From: Hymenobacter ruricola
GTDB taxonomy: Bacteria > Bacteroidota > Bacteroidia > Cytophagales > Hymenobacteraceae
Length of the DNA: 52,506 nt
Assembly (NCBI RefSeq): GCF_015694525.1
Contig: NZ_JADQDM010000025.1
Coordinates: 1-52,506, forward strand
Reading direction: 5' to 3'
In this document: piece by piece, positions 1 to 8,426 of the stretch
Position numbering within the stretch: the stretch's first letter is position 1
How the letters are laid out: every line of letters begins with the position of its first letter
Position numbers and translations under genes: made by a program
The notes under the pieces: generated by a model
Told to the model about the DNA's origin: nothing
The model's input: only the letters and a program-made list of their open reading frames with translations
Databases searched by the model: none

Positions 1-120
1 CCTTAAGAAGGGGCCAAGATTTTAAACCAAGGGCCGGGGGAAAGAAGGAGGAGCAGGGGGGGGGGAAGCGGCGGGGCTTCGGGGGCAAGATCGGGGGGGG
101 GGGGGGGCCGGCAGGGGCTT
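1..120. other. Low-complexity, probably unreliable sequence at the window edge
   Basis: The first ~120 bases contain G runs (including one of about 16 near position 92) and purine-rich homopolymers unlike the balanced GC-rich codons that follow. In the kinase frame they translate to a Pro/Ser/Ala-rich tail with no domain character. I read this as poor contig-end sequence, so the true C-terminus of the kinase is uncertain. Confidence 0.5.
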
Positions 121-2553
121 GCGGGCGGGCGGGGCCACCGGCGTAACGGGCGGCGCGGGCGGGGCCGTGGGGGCGGCGGCCACGTCCGGCAGCAGCTCGG
201 CGCTGCCGGCCATCAGCGAGGCCAGCTTGCCCAGCAGCTCGGCCTCGTCGAAAGGCTTGGGCAGGGTGTCGTTCATGCCGGCGGCGGCGTACTTCTCGGC
301 GTCGGCCCGGAAGGCGTTGGCCGTGAGGGCCAGGATGGGGGTGGCCGCCTTCACGGGGTTGGCGTGGGCCCGGATGCGGGCGGTGGCCTCCAGGCCGTTC
401 ATGCCCGGCATCTGAATGTCCATCAGCACCACGTCGTAGCGGTGCTGCTCAAACAGCTCCAGGGCCTCGAAGCCGCTGGCGGCCCCGTCCACCACCACGC
501 CGTGGCCTTCCAGCAGCAGCTGGGCCACTTCGCGGTTCACGGCATTGTCTTCCACCAGCAGCACGCGGGCGCCGCGCACGGCCGCTTCCTGCACCGGGGG
601 CAGGGGGGCCTGGGCCGCCTGGCGGGCCTCGGCGCTGGCCTTGGGCAGGGTGGTCACGAAGGCAAAGGAGCTGCCCTTGCCCAGCTCGCTCTGCACCGTG
701 AGGCGGCCGCCCATCTGCCGCACCAAGGCCCGGCTGATGCTCAGGCCCAGCCCCGTGCCGCCAAACTGCCGGGTGGTGTCGGCGTAGGCCTGGGTGAATT
801 CGAGGAAGATGGTTTCGAGCTTGTCGGGCGCAATGCCGATGCCCGTGTCCGTCACCCGGAACTCGGTGGTGAGCGTGGTGGCGGTTTCGCTCACAAAATA
901 GCCCCCCACCGTGATGGTGCCGCCCGCAGGCGTGAACTTGAGGGCGTTGGAGAGCAGGTTGATGAGCACCTGGTTGAGGCGGTAGGAGTCGCCCACCACC
1001 CAGGGGTGGGGGCAGGAGTCGCGCAGCAGCGTGCCCACCACCCGGATGCCCTTTTCCTGGGCCTGCATCACCAGCGGCTCGGCGGCCTTGCCCATCGAGT
1101 CGCACAGGTTGAAGGCGGCCTGCTCCATGTCGAGCTTGCCGGAGGTGATTTTGGCCATGTCGAGCACGTCGTTCACCACGTTCAGCAGGTGGCGGCCCGA
1201 GTGCTGGATGATGGCCGTGTAGTTGCGCTGCTGCTCGTTCAGGCCGGTTTTGGCCAGCAGGCTGGTCATGCCCAGCACCCCGTTCAGGGGCGTGCGGATT
1301 TCGTGGCTCATGTTGGCCAGGAAGTTTTCGCGGGCGGTGGCGGCGGCCTCGGCCGCGTGCTGGGCCTGCTTGAGGGCGGTGATGTCGGTGCTCACGCCCA
1401 GCACCTGCACGGTGCCGTCGGCCAGCACCAGGGGGCAGCGCACCGTCTGGAACCAGCGCACTTCGCCGTTGGCCAGCTTCACCGAGGTCTGAATGGTGAG
1501 GGGCTCGCCGGTTTCGAGCACGGCGTGGTCGGCCAGGGCCGAGGTTTTGAGCTCCTCCTTGTCCATGGCTTCTTCCATGGTGGGGGTGTGGGCCAGCTCG
1601 CTCATGAGGCGGCGCAGGCCCTGCATGCCGGCATTCTCAAACACGGTGCGTCCCTGGGCGTCGCGCACCCAAATCAGGTTGGGGTTGAGGTCGAGCACGA
1701 GGGTGGTGAAGTCCTGGTGGGCCTTCATTTCGGCTTCGCCCTGGCGGATGCGCGCCTCGGCCTGCCGCCGCACCGTGATGTCGAGGCCGTAGCACAGCAC
1801 CTCGCGCAGGCTGCCGTCGGGCCCAAACACGGGCTGGTAGTAGCACAGCCAGTAGAGGTTCACGGCGCCGTCGGGGCCGGGCCAGCGCTCTTCCCAGCTC
1901 ACCATTTCGCGGCTGTTCACGGCCCGCTCAAACAGGCGACGGCGGCGCGTCACCAGGGCTTTGGGCAGGCCTATCCCGGCCGCGTGCTCGGCAAACGAGA
2001 GGCCGATGCGGGCCCGGCGCGTGGCCGGGTCGGGCTCGGCGTAGGGGTTGATGTAGCGGTAGTGCTGGTCGGGGTCGAGCACGGTCACCACGGCCGGCAG
2101 GTGGGCCAGGATGGTTTCGTAGAAGGCGCGCTGCTCGCGGTTTTCCTGCTCGGCCACCCGCTGGGCCGTCACGTCGGTGAGGTAGAGCAGGGCCGAGCCC
2201 GCCTCCACCACCGGCACCGTGTAGAGCAGGAAGTACTGGCCGTTGGCCACCACTTCGCCGTGGGTGACTGCGCCGGAGCGCAAGGCGTCGGTGGCGGCGC
2301 GCACCAGCTGGGGCCGCACCCGCGAGGGGCCGGAGCCTTCCAGCTCCCGGGCCAACGCGCTAGCCGCGTCGTTGGCAAACAGCAGCCGGCCGGCCGCGTC
2401 CAGGCGCAGAATGGGGTTGGGGTTAAGCAGCGGAACCTGGCCCAGCGTCTGCAGGCGCCGGATTTCGGCCTCGGCCTGCTCGCGGCGGGCGCGCTCGGTT
2501 AGCAGCAGTTCCTGGAGCTCGGCAGGAGAGGAGGGCAGGGCGTCGGTTTTCAC
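22..2553 (-). CDS. Multi-PAS hybrid sensor histidine kinase / response regulator (C-terminus uncertain)
   Basis: This is a predicted cytoplasmic hybrid kinase of 843 residues with no obvious membrane segment. The order is a short N-terminal coiled coil (about 10-38), three PAS-like modules (about 40-130, 145-265 and 278-395), HisKA with the motif NMSHEIRTPLNG and phosphoacceptor His417, HATPase_c (about 515-640, with NLLSNALKF and DTGIGI boxes), and a receiver domain (about 665-790) with acidic pair near LLVEDN and phospho-Asp712 in LMDIQMPG. PAS ligands and output are unknown. The last ~60 residues are Pro/Ala-rich and run into poor sequence, so a C-terminal Hpt domain, common in this architecture, may be missing through truncation. 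The ATG at 2553 was chosen because the coiled coil follows directly. Domain identity is clear; the signal sensed is not. Confidence 0.9.
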   Translation of the reverse strand: MKTDALPSSPAELQELLLTERARREQAEAEIRRLQTLGQVPLLNPNPILRLDAAGRLLFANDAASALARELEGSGPSRVRPQLVRAATDALRSGAVTHGEVVANGQYFLLYTVPVVEAGSALLYLTDVTAQRVAEQENREQRAFYETILAHLPAVVTVLDPDQHYRYINPYAEPDPATRRARIGLSFAEHAAGIGLPKALVTRRRRLFERAVNSREMVSWEERWPGPDGAVNLYWLCYYQPVFGPDGSLREVLCYGLDITVRRQAEARIRQGEAEMKAHQDFTTLVLDLNPNLIWVRDAQGRTVFENAGMQGLRRLMSELAHTPTMEEAMDKEELKTSALADHAVLETGEPLTIQTSVKLANGEVRWFQTVRCPLVLADGTVQVLGVSTDITALKQAQHAAEAAATARENFLANMSHEIRTPLNGVLGMTSLLAKTGLNEQQRNYTAIIQHSGRHLLNVVNDVLDMAKITSGKLDMEQAAFNLCDSMGKAAEPLVMQAQEKGIRVVGTLLRDSCPHPWVVGDSYRLNQVLINLLSNALKFTPAGGTITVGGYFVSETATTLTTEFRVTDTGIGIAPDKLETIFLEFTQAYADTTRQFGGTGLGLSISRALVRQMGGRLTVQSELGKGSSFAFVTTLPKASAEARQAAQAPLPPVQEAAVRGARVLLVEDNAVNREVAQLLLEGHGVVVDGAASGFEALELFEQHRYDVVLMDIQMPGMNGLEATARIRAHANPVKAATPILALTANAFRADAEKYAAAGMNDTLPKPFDEAELLGKLASLMAGSAELLPDVAAAPTAPPAPPVTPVAPPARKPLPAPPPPRSCPRSPAASPPPAPPSFPRPLV

Positions 2554-2590
2554 CCTGTAAAGATGCTGACGCTTTGCTTAATGAGGAATG

Positions 2591-2708
2591 AAGACGCCTG
2601 TCATCCTGAGCGCAGCGAAGGACCTTCTCACCGACGAACAGATTGCAGTAAGTTAATCGGCGCTGACGTGAGAAGGTCCTTCGCTGCGCTCAGGATGACA
2701 GGCGTCTT
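2591..2708. repeat. 41-bp perfect inverted repeat between kinase and rpoN
   Basis: Arms 2591-2631 and 2668-2708 are exact reverse complements, separated by 36 nt. The core CATCCTGAGCGCAGCGAAGG resembles single, diverged copies elsewhere in the window (about 22836, 31975, 40839 and 47773). The right arm ends about 20 bp from the rpoN stop codon. It could fold into a strong RNA hairpin at the 3' end of rpoN mRNA and end transcription, but it has no T tract, so it is better described as an interspersed repeat pair. Confidence 0.9.
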
Positions 2709-2727
2709 CCGCTCTTCCGTTCTTCCC

Positions 2728-4311
2728 CTACAGCTCCTTGCGCAGCCGCGCCACCGGAATGTTGAGCTGCTCGCGGTACTTGGCCACGGTGCGGCGGGCA
2801 ATGTTGTAGCCGCGGGCGTTGAGCATCTTTTCCAGCTTGTCGTCGCTGAGGGGCCGCTCCTTGCTTTCCTTGCCGATGAGGTCCTTGAGGATGCTTTTCA
2901 CTTCGCGGCTGCTGGCGTCCTCGCCCGAGTCGGTGGCAATGCCTTCGGAGAAGAAGAACTTGAGCGGGTAGATGCCGAACTCGGTTTGCACCGATTTCGA
3001 GTTCGCCACCCGGCTCACCGTCGAAATGTCCATGCCGATGCGCGTGGCGATGTCTTTCAGAATCATGGGCCGGAGCTTGCCCTCGTCGCCTTCCATGAAG
3101 AAGTCGCGCTGCAGCTCCACGATGGCATTCATGGTGCGCAGCAGGGTGTTCTGGCGCTGCCGGATGGCGTCGATGAACCACTTGGCCGAGTCCAGCTTCT
3201 GCTTCACGAAGGTCACGGCTTCCTTCATCTTGGTGTCCTTCTTGGCCGCCTTGTCGTAGGTCCGGAACATTTCGGTGTAGGCCGGGCTCACGCGCAGCTC
3301 GGGGGCGTTGCGGGCGTTCAGGGTCAGGTTGAGCACGCCGTTGTCGTTCGTCAGAATGAAGTCCGGCATCAGGTACTGCGTCTTGCCCAGGCCGCTGGGG
3401 CCGCTGCCGCCGGGCTTGGGGTTCAGCTTCAGAATCACGTTGATGGCCTCCTTCAGCTCGTCGTCTTCCAGGTCCAGCTTCTGCTGAATGCGCGGGTAGT
3501 GCTTCTTGCTGAACTCCTCAAACGTCTCGCCGATGATGCGCTCGGCGTTGGCGGTGGCTTCGTCCTGGGGCCGGCGCTCCAGCTGCAGCAGCAGGCACTC
3601 GGGCAGGTCGCGCGCCGCAATGCCGGGCGGGTCGAAGCCCTGCACTACGCGCAGCACGTCTTCAATCTCCTTCACCGTCACCTCCAGGTTCTGGCTAAAG
3701 GCCAGGTCGTTGGCAATGGCCGAGAGGTCGCGCCGGATGTAGCCGTCGCCGTCAATCGAGCCGATGAGCTGCTGGCCAATGGCCTCCTGCCGCTCGTCGA
3801 GGTCGGCAAAGTGCAGCTGGTCGAGCAGCGAATCCAGCAGCGAGCCGCTGGTGTCGGCCAGGGGCGTGTCGCGCTCCTCTTCCTCGCCGGGTCCGTCGCC
3901 CTGCATCTTGTAGCCGGCTATCTCGTCGTCGTTGAGGTAGTCGCTCAGGTCGAGGTCGGTGTTGTCGGGGGCGTCGTCCGAAGAAGCAAGGTCTTCTTTG
4001 GCCGCCAGGTCGGGCTCAGGCATCTCGTCGGCCGTTTCGCGGTCGGCGCTACGGTCGTCAAAGTCCTCGTCCAGCGTGTTCTCGTCGTTGTCGAGGCTGG
4101 CATCGGGGTCGTCGGAATCGTCCGAGCTGTCGTCGTGGTCCAGGTCTTCGGGTTCGTCGGGCTCGTCTTCTTCCAGGGCCGGGTTCACCTCCATTTCCTC
4201 TTTGATGCGCGTCTCCAGCTCCGCCGTCGGGATTTGCAGCAGCTTGATAAACTGAATCTGCTGCGGGCTAAGCTTTTGCGAGAGGAGCTGTTTAAGGTCG
4301 AGGCGTTGCAT
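2728..4311 (-). CDS. rpoN: RNA polymerase sigma-54 factor RpoN
   Basis: Sigma-54 directs core RNA polymerase to -24/-12 promoters that need AAA+ activators. The N-terminal activator-interacting region is visible in SQKLSPQQIQFIKLLQIPT and the LELETRI-like motif (residues 1-45). A strongly acidic linker (about 45-150, Asp/Glu/Ser-rich) follows, then the core-binding domain (about 150-330), the helix-turn-helix region, and the RpoN box ARRTVAKYREQLNIP near residue 505. The 527-residue length fits Bacteroidota proteins, which carry a longer acidic region than the E. coli protein (477 aa). No sigma-54 activator gene lies in the window. The ATG at 4311 gives the canonical N-terminus. A promoter-like sequence lies directly against this start codon (see 4317-4348). 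Confidence 0.97.
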   Translation of the reverse strand: MQRLDLKQLLSQKLSPQQIQFIKLLQIPTAELETRIKEEMEVNPALEEDEPDEPEDLDHDDSSDDSDDPDASLDNDENTLDEDFDDRSADRETADEMPEPDLAAKEDLASSDDAPDNTDLDLSDYLNDDEIAGYKMQGDGPGEEEERDTPLADTSGSLLDSLLDQLHFADLDERQEAIGQQLIGSIDGDGYIRRDLSAIANDLAFSQNLEVTVKEIEDVLRVVQGFDPPGIAARDLPECLLLQLERRPQDEATANAERIIGETFEEFSKKHYPRIQQKLDLEDDELKEAINVILKLNPKPGGSGPSGLGKTQYLMPDFILTNDNGVLNLTLNARNAPELRVSPAYTEMFRTYDKAAKKDTKMKEAVTFVKQKLDSAKWFIDAIRQRQNTLLRTMNAIVELQRDFFMEGDEGKLRPMILKDIATRIGMDISTVSRVANSKSVQTEFGIYPLKFFFSEGIATDSGEDASSREVKSILKDLIGKESKERPLSDDKLEKMLNARGYNIARRTVAKYREQLNIPVARLRKEL

Positions 4312-4316
4312 AATGA

Positions 4317-4348
4317 CGAAAGTACGGAAAGGACCAGCCGACGGTCAA
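4317..4348 (-). promoter_or_regulatory. Putative rpoN promoter giving a leaderless or near-leaderless transcript
   Basis: On the minus strand TTGA (4348-4345) is followed, about 20-21 nt on, by TACTTTCG (4324-4317), one mismatch from the Bacteroidota -7 element TAnnTTTG. Only five bases (TCATT) separate this element from the ATG at 4311. Transcription would therefore start at or within a base or two of the start codon. The placement is seen; the use of the promoter is inferred. Confidence 0.45.
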
Positions 4349-4378
4349 TTTTACTAAAGTTGGGCCCGAAAAGTTGAT

Positions 4379-4450
4379 GTAGCGCGGACGCTGCGAGTCC
4401 GCGCGTGGGCGAACGTTCTGCACGGCGCGGACTCGCAGAGTCCACGCTAC
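4379..4450. repeat. 26-bp imperfect inverted repeat
   Basis: Arms 4379-4404 and 4425-4450 match as reverse complements at 24 of 26 positions, with a 20-nt spacer. It sits between the divergent rpoN and asnS starts, just upstream of the asnS -7 element, so it is not a terminator of either gene. It looks like a mobile palindromic repeat. Confidence 0.85.
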
Positions 4451-4455
4451 GGTTC

Positions 4456-4463
4456 TACCTTTG
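4456..4463 (+). promoter_or_regulatory. Putative asnS -7 element TACCTTTG
   Basis: This is an exact match to the Bacteroidota -7 consensus TAnnTTTG, 30 nt before the asnS ATG, which predicts a leader of about 25 nt. No clear TTTG -33 element lies 20 nt upstream; the inverted repeat occupies that space. Confidence 0.55.
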
Positions 4464-4493
4464 CCCTCTTACAATCCGCTTTCTCCGCAAGTT

Positions 4494-5888
4494 ATGTCCC
4501 TCAAACGGTCCACCGTCAAAGAACTCCTGGCCAGCCAGGACCTCGACCGCGAAGTCCTCGTCAAAGGCTGGGTGCGCTCCCGCCGCGGCAACAAGTACGT
4601 GCAGTTCATCATCGTGAATGACGGCTCCACCATCCACACCATCCAGGCCGTGGCCGCCGCCGAAACCTTCCCCGAGGAAACCCTCAAAGACGTGAGCAAC
4701 GGCGCCTGCGTGGCCATTCGGGGCCAGCTGGTGGCCTCGCAGGGCAAGGGCCAGGCCGTGGAAATCCAGGCCACGGAAATCACCGTGCTGGGCGCCGCTG
4801 ATGCCGAAGCCTACCCGCTGCAAAAGAAAGCCACCTCGCTGGAGCACCTGCGCGAAATTGCCCACCTGCGCCCCCGCACCAACACCTTCGGGGCCGTGCT
4901 GCGCGTGCGCCATGCGCTGGCCTTCGCCATCCACGACTACTTCAACCGGCACGGCTTTTTCTACGTCCACACGCCCATCATCACCGGCTCCGACGCCGAG
5001 GGCGCGGGCCAGATGTTCCGCGTCACCACCCTGCCGCCCGAGCACCCGCCCCGCACCGCCGACGGCTTGGTGGACTTTTCGGAGGACTTCTTTGGCAAAC
5101 CAACCAACCTCACCGTGTCGGGCCAGCTCGAAGGCGAGTTGGCGGCCATGGCCCTGGGCAGCATCTACACGTTCGGACCCACCTTCCGGGCCGAAAACTC
5201 CAACACCGCCCGCCACCTGGCCGAGTTCTGGATGATTGAGCCCGAAGTGGCCTTCAACGAGCTCGAAGAAAACATGGACCTGGCCGAGGACTTCCTGCAG
5301 AGCCTGGTGCGCTACGCCCTGGAGCACTGCGCCGACGACCTGCAGTTCCTCAACGACCAGTACGACAAGGAACTGCTGGGCCGCCTCAACTTCGTCATCG
5401 ACAACGCCTTCCAGCGCCTCACCTACACCGAGGCCGTGGAAATCCTGAAATCGGCGAAGCAGAAGTTTGAATTCCCGGTGGACTGGGGCACCGATTTGCA
5501 GTCGGAGCACGAGCGGTACCTGGTGGAGAAGCACTTCAAAAAGCCCGTCATCCTCACCAACTACCCGAAGGAAATCAAGGCCTTCTACATGAAGCTGGAC
5601 GACGACGGCCGCACCGTGCGCGCCATGGACGTGCTGTTTCCCGGCATCGGCGAAATCATTGGCGGCTCGCAGCGCGAGGAGGACTACACCAAGCTCACCA
5701 CCCGCATGGCCGAAATGCACGTGCCCGCCGACGAGCTGGACTGGTACCTCGACACCCGCCGCTTTGGCACGGCGCCGCACGCCGGCTTCGGCCTGGGCTT
5801 TGAGCGGCTGGTGCTGTTCGTGACGGGCATGAGCAACATCCGCGACGTGATTCCCTTCCCGCGCTACCCCAAGAACGCGGCGTTCTAA
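4494..5888 (+). CDS. asnS: Asparaginyl-tRNA synthetase
   Basis: This class IIb synthetase charges tRNA-Asn with asparagine in the cytoplasm. The 464-residue product matches the usual bacterial AsnRS length. An N-terminal OB-fold anticodon-binding domain (about 1-105, VLVKGWVRSRRGNKYVQFI) precedes the class II catalytic core. Motif 2 is seen in FRAENSNTARHLAEFWMIEPE and motif 3 in GFGLGFERLVLFVTG near the C-terminus. The insert at about 175-215 (DFSEDFFGKPTNLTVSGQLEGE region) is typical of AsnRS. The ATG at 4494 was preferred to an in-frame TTG at 4461, because it gives the normal N-terminus and the TTG lies inside the -7 element. A strong bidirectional terminator follows. Confidence 0.97.
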   Translation: MSLKRSTVKELLASQDLDREVLVKGWVRSRRGNKYVQFIIVNDGSTIHTIQAVAAAETFPEETLKDVSNGACVAIRGQLVASQGKGQAVEIQATEITVLGAADAEAYPLQKKATSLEHLREIAHLRPRTNTFGAVLRVRHALAFAIHDYFNRHGFFYVHTPIITGSDAEGAGQMFRVTTLPPEHPPRTADGLVDFSEDFFGKPTNLTVSGQLEGELAAMALGSIYTFGPTFRAENSNTARHLAEFWMIEPEVAFNELEENMDLAEDFLQSLVRYALEHCADDLQFLNDQYDKELLGRLNFVIDNAFQRLTYTEAVEILKSAKQKFEFPVDWGTDLQSEHERYLVEKHFKKPVILTNYPKEIKAFYMKLDDDGRTVRAMDVLFPGIGEIIGGSQREEDYTKLTTRMAEMHVPADELDWYLDTRRFGTAPHAGFGLGFERLVLFVTGMSNIRDVIPFPRYPKNAAF

Positions 5889-5902
5889 CCAGCACTTCCC
5901 CT

Positions 5903-5939
5903 CAACAAAAAAGCGGCCCGCAAAGCCGCTTTTTTGTTG
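5903..5939. terminator. Bidirectional terminator after asnS
   Basis: Perfect 15-nt arms (5903-5917 and 5925-5939) end in GCGGC/GCCGC flanked by A6/T6, with a 7-nt loop. The U tract follows the stem in the asnS direction. Confidence 0.9.
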
Positions 5940-6038
5940 CCTCATAATTTGGTTTAATGAGATATGTATGAATTATAGCATTAAAACGGTAATTTAAAGG
6001 CGTTTTCTTCTCCTCACCTTATTCTCCTCTTCTCAGTT

Positions 6039-6980
6039 ATGAAAATTTTCTTACTCTGCTCCCGGGTTTTCAAAAGAGCGTGGGCCCCGCTGCTGGCTTT
6101 CGCGGACCTCGGCCAGGCCGCGCAGGCGCAGGCGCCCGTCACCGTGACGGTGGGCACGGGTACCTCCGTAGCTTCCACCAATGCGCTGCTGAGCACCAGC
6201 ACCACTACCAATAAGTACTCCCGCACCTTGTCCATCTATTCGGCCGCGGAGCTCACGGCGGCGGGGGCCGTGGCCGGCAGTATCGTGAGCATTGCCTGGT
6301 TTAAGGGCGGCACCGGCGAACTGCTCAACCCCGATTCCCAGCTCTCGGTGTACATGAAAAGCACTGCCGCCACCACCCTCGGCGGCGACCCCGTGAACTG
6401 GGCCAACGAAGTGGCTACCGCTACGCCCGTTTATAGCAACCTCGCCCTGGCCATGCCCACGGGCACCGGCTTCAAAACGTTCACGCTCGGCACGCCCTTC
6501 CCCTGGAACGGCACCAGCAACCTGGAAGTGCTGGTGGACTGGTTTCGCAACGGCACCCCCACCGCCGATATTAGCTGGCAGTACACGGCCGTGACGTCTT
6601 CGACGGGCGTGCATGCCACACAGGTCGGCAGCTCGCTCCTGCCCACCGTGCGCTACGCCGCCAACCGGCCCAATGTGCAGCTCGTCATCAACCGCATCGG
6701 GCTGGCCAGCCGCGAAAGCCGCGAAGCTTCCCTGGTGAGTCTGTACCCCAACCCAGCCCGTCAGCTGCTCAGCGTGGCCGTGCCGGCCGAGCTCACGGCC
6801 CAGCCCGTGCCCATCACGCTCCTGAACGGCCTGGGCCAAACGGTGCATTGCGGCGTGCTGCCCCTGGCCGGCAGCGGGGCCGCGGGCCAGTTGGACGTTG
6901 GTCACCTGGCCGCGGGCCTCTACACCCTGCGCCTCGCCCTGCAAAACTCGGTTGTGACGAAGCGCGTCACGGTAGAATAG
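6039..6980 (+). CDS. Secreted protein with type IX secretion C-terminal sorting domain
   Basis: This is a 313-residue exported protein. The N-terminus has a basic, hydrophobic leader ending in an AQAQA-like cleavage region near residue 31. The middle (about 35-225) is Thr/Ser/Gly-rich, predicted beta-rich, with no recognised catalytic motif. The C-terminal ~80 residues form a type A T9SS sorting domain: SLYPNPARQLLSV starts it, and short beta segments end in GLYTLRLALQNSVVTKRVTVE-like sequence. Such proteins cross the outer membrane by T9SS and are attached to the cell surface or released. The leader is somewhat irregular (MKIFLLCSRVFKRAWAPLL), but the ATG at 6039 is the only good start. It is monocistronic between two terminators. 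Function unknown. Confidence 0.85.
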   Translation: MKIFLLCSRVFKRAWAPLLAFADLGQAAQAQAPVTVTVGTGTSVASTNALLSTSTTTNKYSRTLSIYSAAELTAAGAVAGSIVSIAWFKGGTGELLNPDSQLSVYMKSTAATTLGGDPVNWANEVATATPVYSNLALAMPTGTGFKTFTLGTPFPWNGTSNLEVLVDWFRNGTPTADISWQYTAVTSSTGVHATQVGSSLLPTVRYAANRPNVQLVINRIGLASRESREASLVSLYPNPARQLLSVAVPAELTAQPVPITLLNGLGQTVHCGVLPLAGSGAAGQLDVGHLAAGLYTLRLALQNSVVTKRVTVE

Positions 6981-7011
6981 CGCCGGCCCAGCGTTGCACC
7001 TGATTTCCCTT

Positions 7012-7044
7012 AAAAAGGCCCTGGCTTCATTGCCAGGGCTTTTT
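7012..7044. terminator. Terminator between convergent genes
   Basis: The hairpin GCCCTGGC / GCCAGGGC with a TTCATT loop is flanked by an A tract and a T5 tract, so it can work in both directions. It serves the T9SS-sorted protein gene and the minus-strand O-acetylation cassette ending at 7080. Confidence 0.85.
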
Positions 7045-7079
7045 GCGTTTTAGCAGGAAAGCGGGCTGCTGCCAGTTCG

Positions 7080-8390
7080 TTACCTCAATTGCTGGCGGTC
7101 GAAAAGGTCGTGGGCTTGCTGGCGGGCGCGCTGCGCGGCGCCATCGGGGTTCTTGGTTTGCGCTTCCCAGGTGGCCCGGCCGCGCAGCTGCAGCGCCAGG
7201 CGGTCGATAGCAGCCCGGTCGGGGGCAGTATGCGGGTGGTAAAGGTGGTACACCTGGTCGGTAAAACCGAACTCGTTTTCGGTCAGGTTGTGCTCGGTAA
7301 ACAGCAGCAGCACAAACCGGCGCGATTCCAGTTGCTGCCGCAGTTCGAGGCGGCCGGCCGTTTCGCCGGTGTCGTGGTACACGCTGTCGGGCACGTGCAC
7401 GGCATGGTTATAGTACCAAAAGCGGGTGTCGTCGGCAAATTCGCGCTGCACGTAGGGGCTGAACTGCATCAGGCCCCAGGTAAAACTGTCGCCCACCAGT
7501 AGGGCCGAGGGCCGCGTCTGGCCTGGCCGGGGCGGGGCGAAGGCCAGTTGGCGGTAGGCCAGGGGCGTGGCTTCGGGCTGCTCCACCAGGTTCAGCAGCC
7601 AGCTGAGGTCGTTGTCGGTGCCGCGCAGCGAGTCCAGGGCCCGCACCAGGCGCGGCGGCCCCACGGTACGCACCTCCGGGAAGCGCAGGTGGCCGAGGGC
7701 TTCCAGGCGGCGCAGCAGCGTATCGGCGGCCAGGGTGGCGCCGTAGCCGCTCCAGTGGGCGCCGCCGCGCGGGAACAGCGGGTAGGGCCGGGTGGTTTTC
7801 CAGTGGGCAAACACGGGCACGAAGTCCAGCAGGGCCACGCTGTCGGCGCGCAGGGCCCGCGTAAACTGGTCGTAGTTGGTAAGGGTGCCGGCGGGCGGGC
7901 GCAGGTGCGCGGGCAGATTTTCGGGCTCGAAGCGGGCCTTGGCGGGGGCTAGCACAAAGAGCAATTCCACCCCGCGCCGGTGCAGGGCGCGCTGCACGGC
8001 CCGCAGCCGCCGCACCCGAAAGCGCACTTCGGCGGCGGGCAGCAGGTCGCGGCCCTGGTAGCTGGCCACGGGGCCGGGCTGAAACAGCACGCCCGCGCGG
8101 CCCACCACCACGTCGGGGGTGCGCGCCACCCGAAACAGCCAAAACGACAGCTGGTTGCGCAGCCGCACGAGGTAGGGCCGAAAGCCCAGGTGGTCGGTCA
8201 GGTACTGCTCCAGGGCGGGCTGGTAGGTGCCGGCCTGCAGGCTGTCCCAGCCCAGGCGGGGGCGCGGCGCCAGGGTGAAAGCGCCGTTCAGGCCCGCCTC
8301 TTTCGAAAAGTGCAGCTGCGCCTGAATGGCAGGCACCAGCAGCATCGCCAGCAGCAACAGTAGCAAGAAACGTTTAACAAACAGCGTCAC
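7080..8390 (-). CDS. AlgJ/AlgX-like SGNH O-acetyltransferase-related protein (copy 1)
   Basis: This 436-residue protein has an N-terminal signal anchor (about 5-24) and a periplasmic SGNH-hydrolase-like domain of the alginate O-acetyltransferase AlgJ/AlgX family. In that family the periplasmic enzyme moves acetyl groups, passed through an MBOAT membrane protein, onto an exopolysaccharide. Visible landmarks are GRAGVLF (about 98), the block GGAHWSGYGATLAADTLL (about 228-245) and LVGDSFTWGL (about 313), whose Ser is the expected nucleophile. In characterised AlgX/AlgJ the histidine lies in an Asp-x-His motif; here the Asp position is Gly (GGAHW). It is the last gene of a three-gene minus-strand cassette, 36 nt after its paralogue. 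The polymer acted on is unknown, as no polysaccharide synthase is nearby. Confidence 0.8.
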   Translation of the reverse strand: MTLFVKRFLLLLLLAMLLVPAIQAQLHFSKEAGLNGAFTLAPRPRLGWDSLQAGTYQPALEQYLTDHLGFRPYLVRLRNQLSFWLFRVARTPDVVVGRAGVLFQPGPVASYQGRDLLPAAEVRFRVRRLRAVQRALHRRGVELLFVLAPAKARFEPENLPAHLRPPAGTLTNYDQFTRALRADSVALLDFVPVFAHWKTTRPYPLFPRGGAHWSGYGATLAADTLLRRLEALGHLRFPEVRTVGPPRLVRALDSLRGTDNDLSWLLNLVEQPEATPLAYRQLAFAPPRPGQTRPSALLVGDSFTWGLMQFSPYVQREFADDTRFWYYNHAVHVPDSVYHDTGETAGRLELRQQLESRRFVLLLFTEHNLTENEFGFTDQVYHLYHPHTAPDRAAIDRLALQLRGRATWEAQTKNPDGAAQRARQQAHDLFDRQQLR

Positions 8391-8426
8391 GGTAGAAAAA
8401 AGAAAGGGCCGGTGGCCAACCGGCCG

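Noticed and set aside
364..2502. Long plus-strand open frame of 712 codons opposite the hybrid kinase
   Set aside because: It is an antisense shadow made possible by high GC content; its translation is His/Gly/Ala-rich with no domain, while the minus strand encodes a full kinase.
4455..5945. 496-codon minus-strand frame opposite asnS
   Set aside because: Antisense shadow that also runs through the asnS terminator; no recognisable domain.
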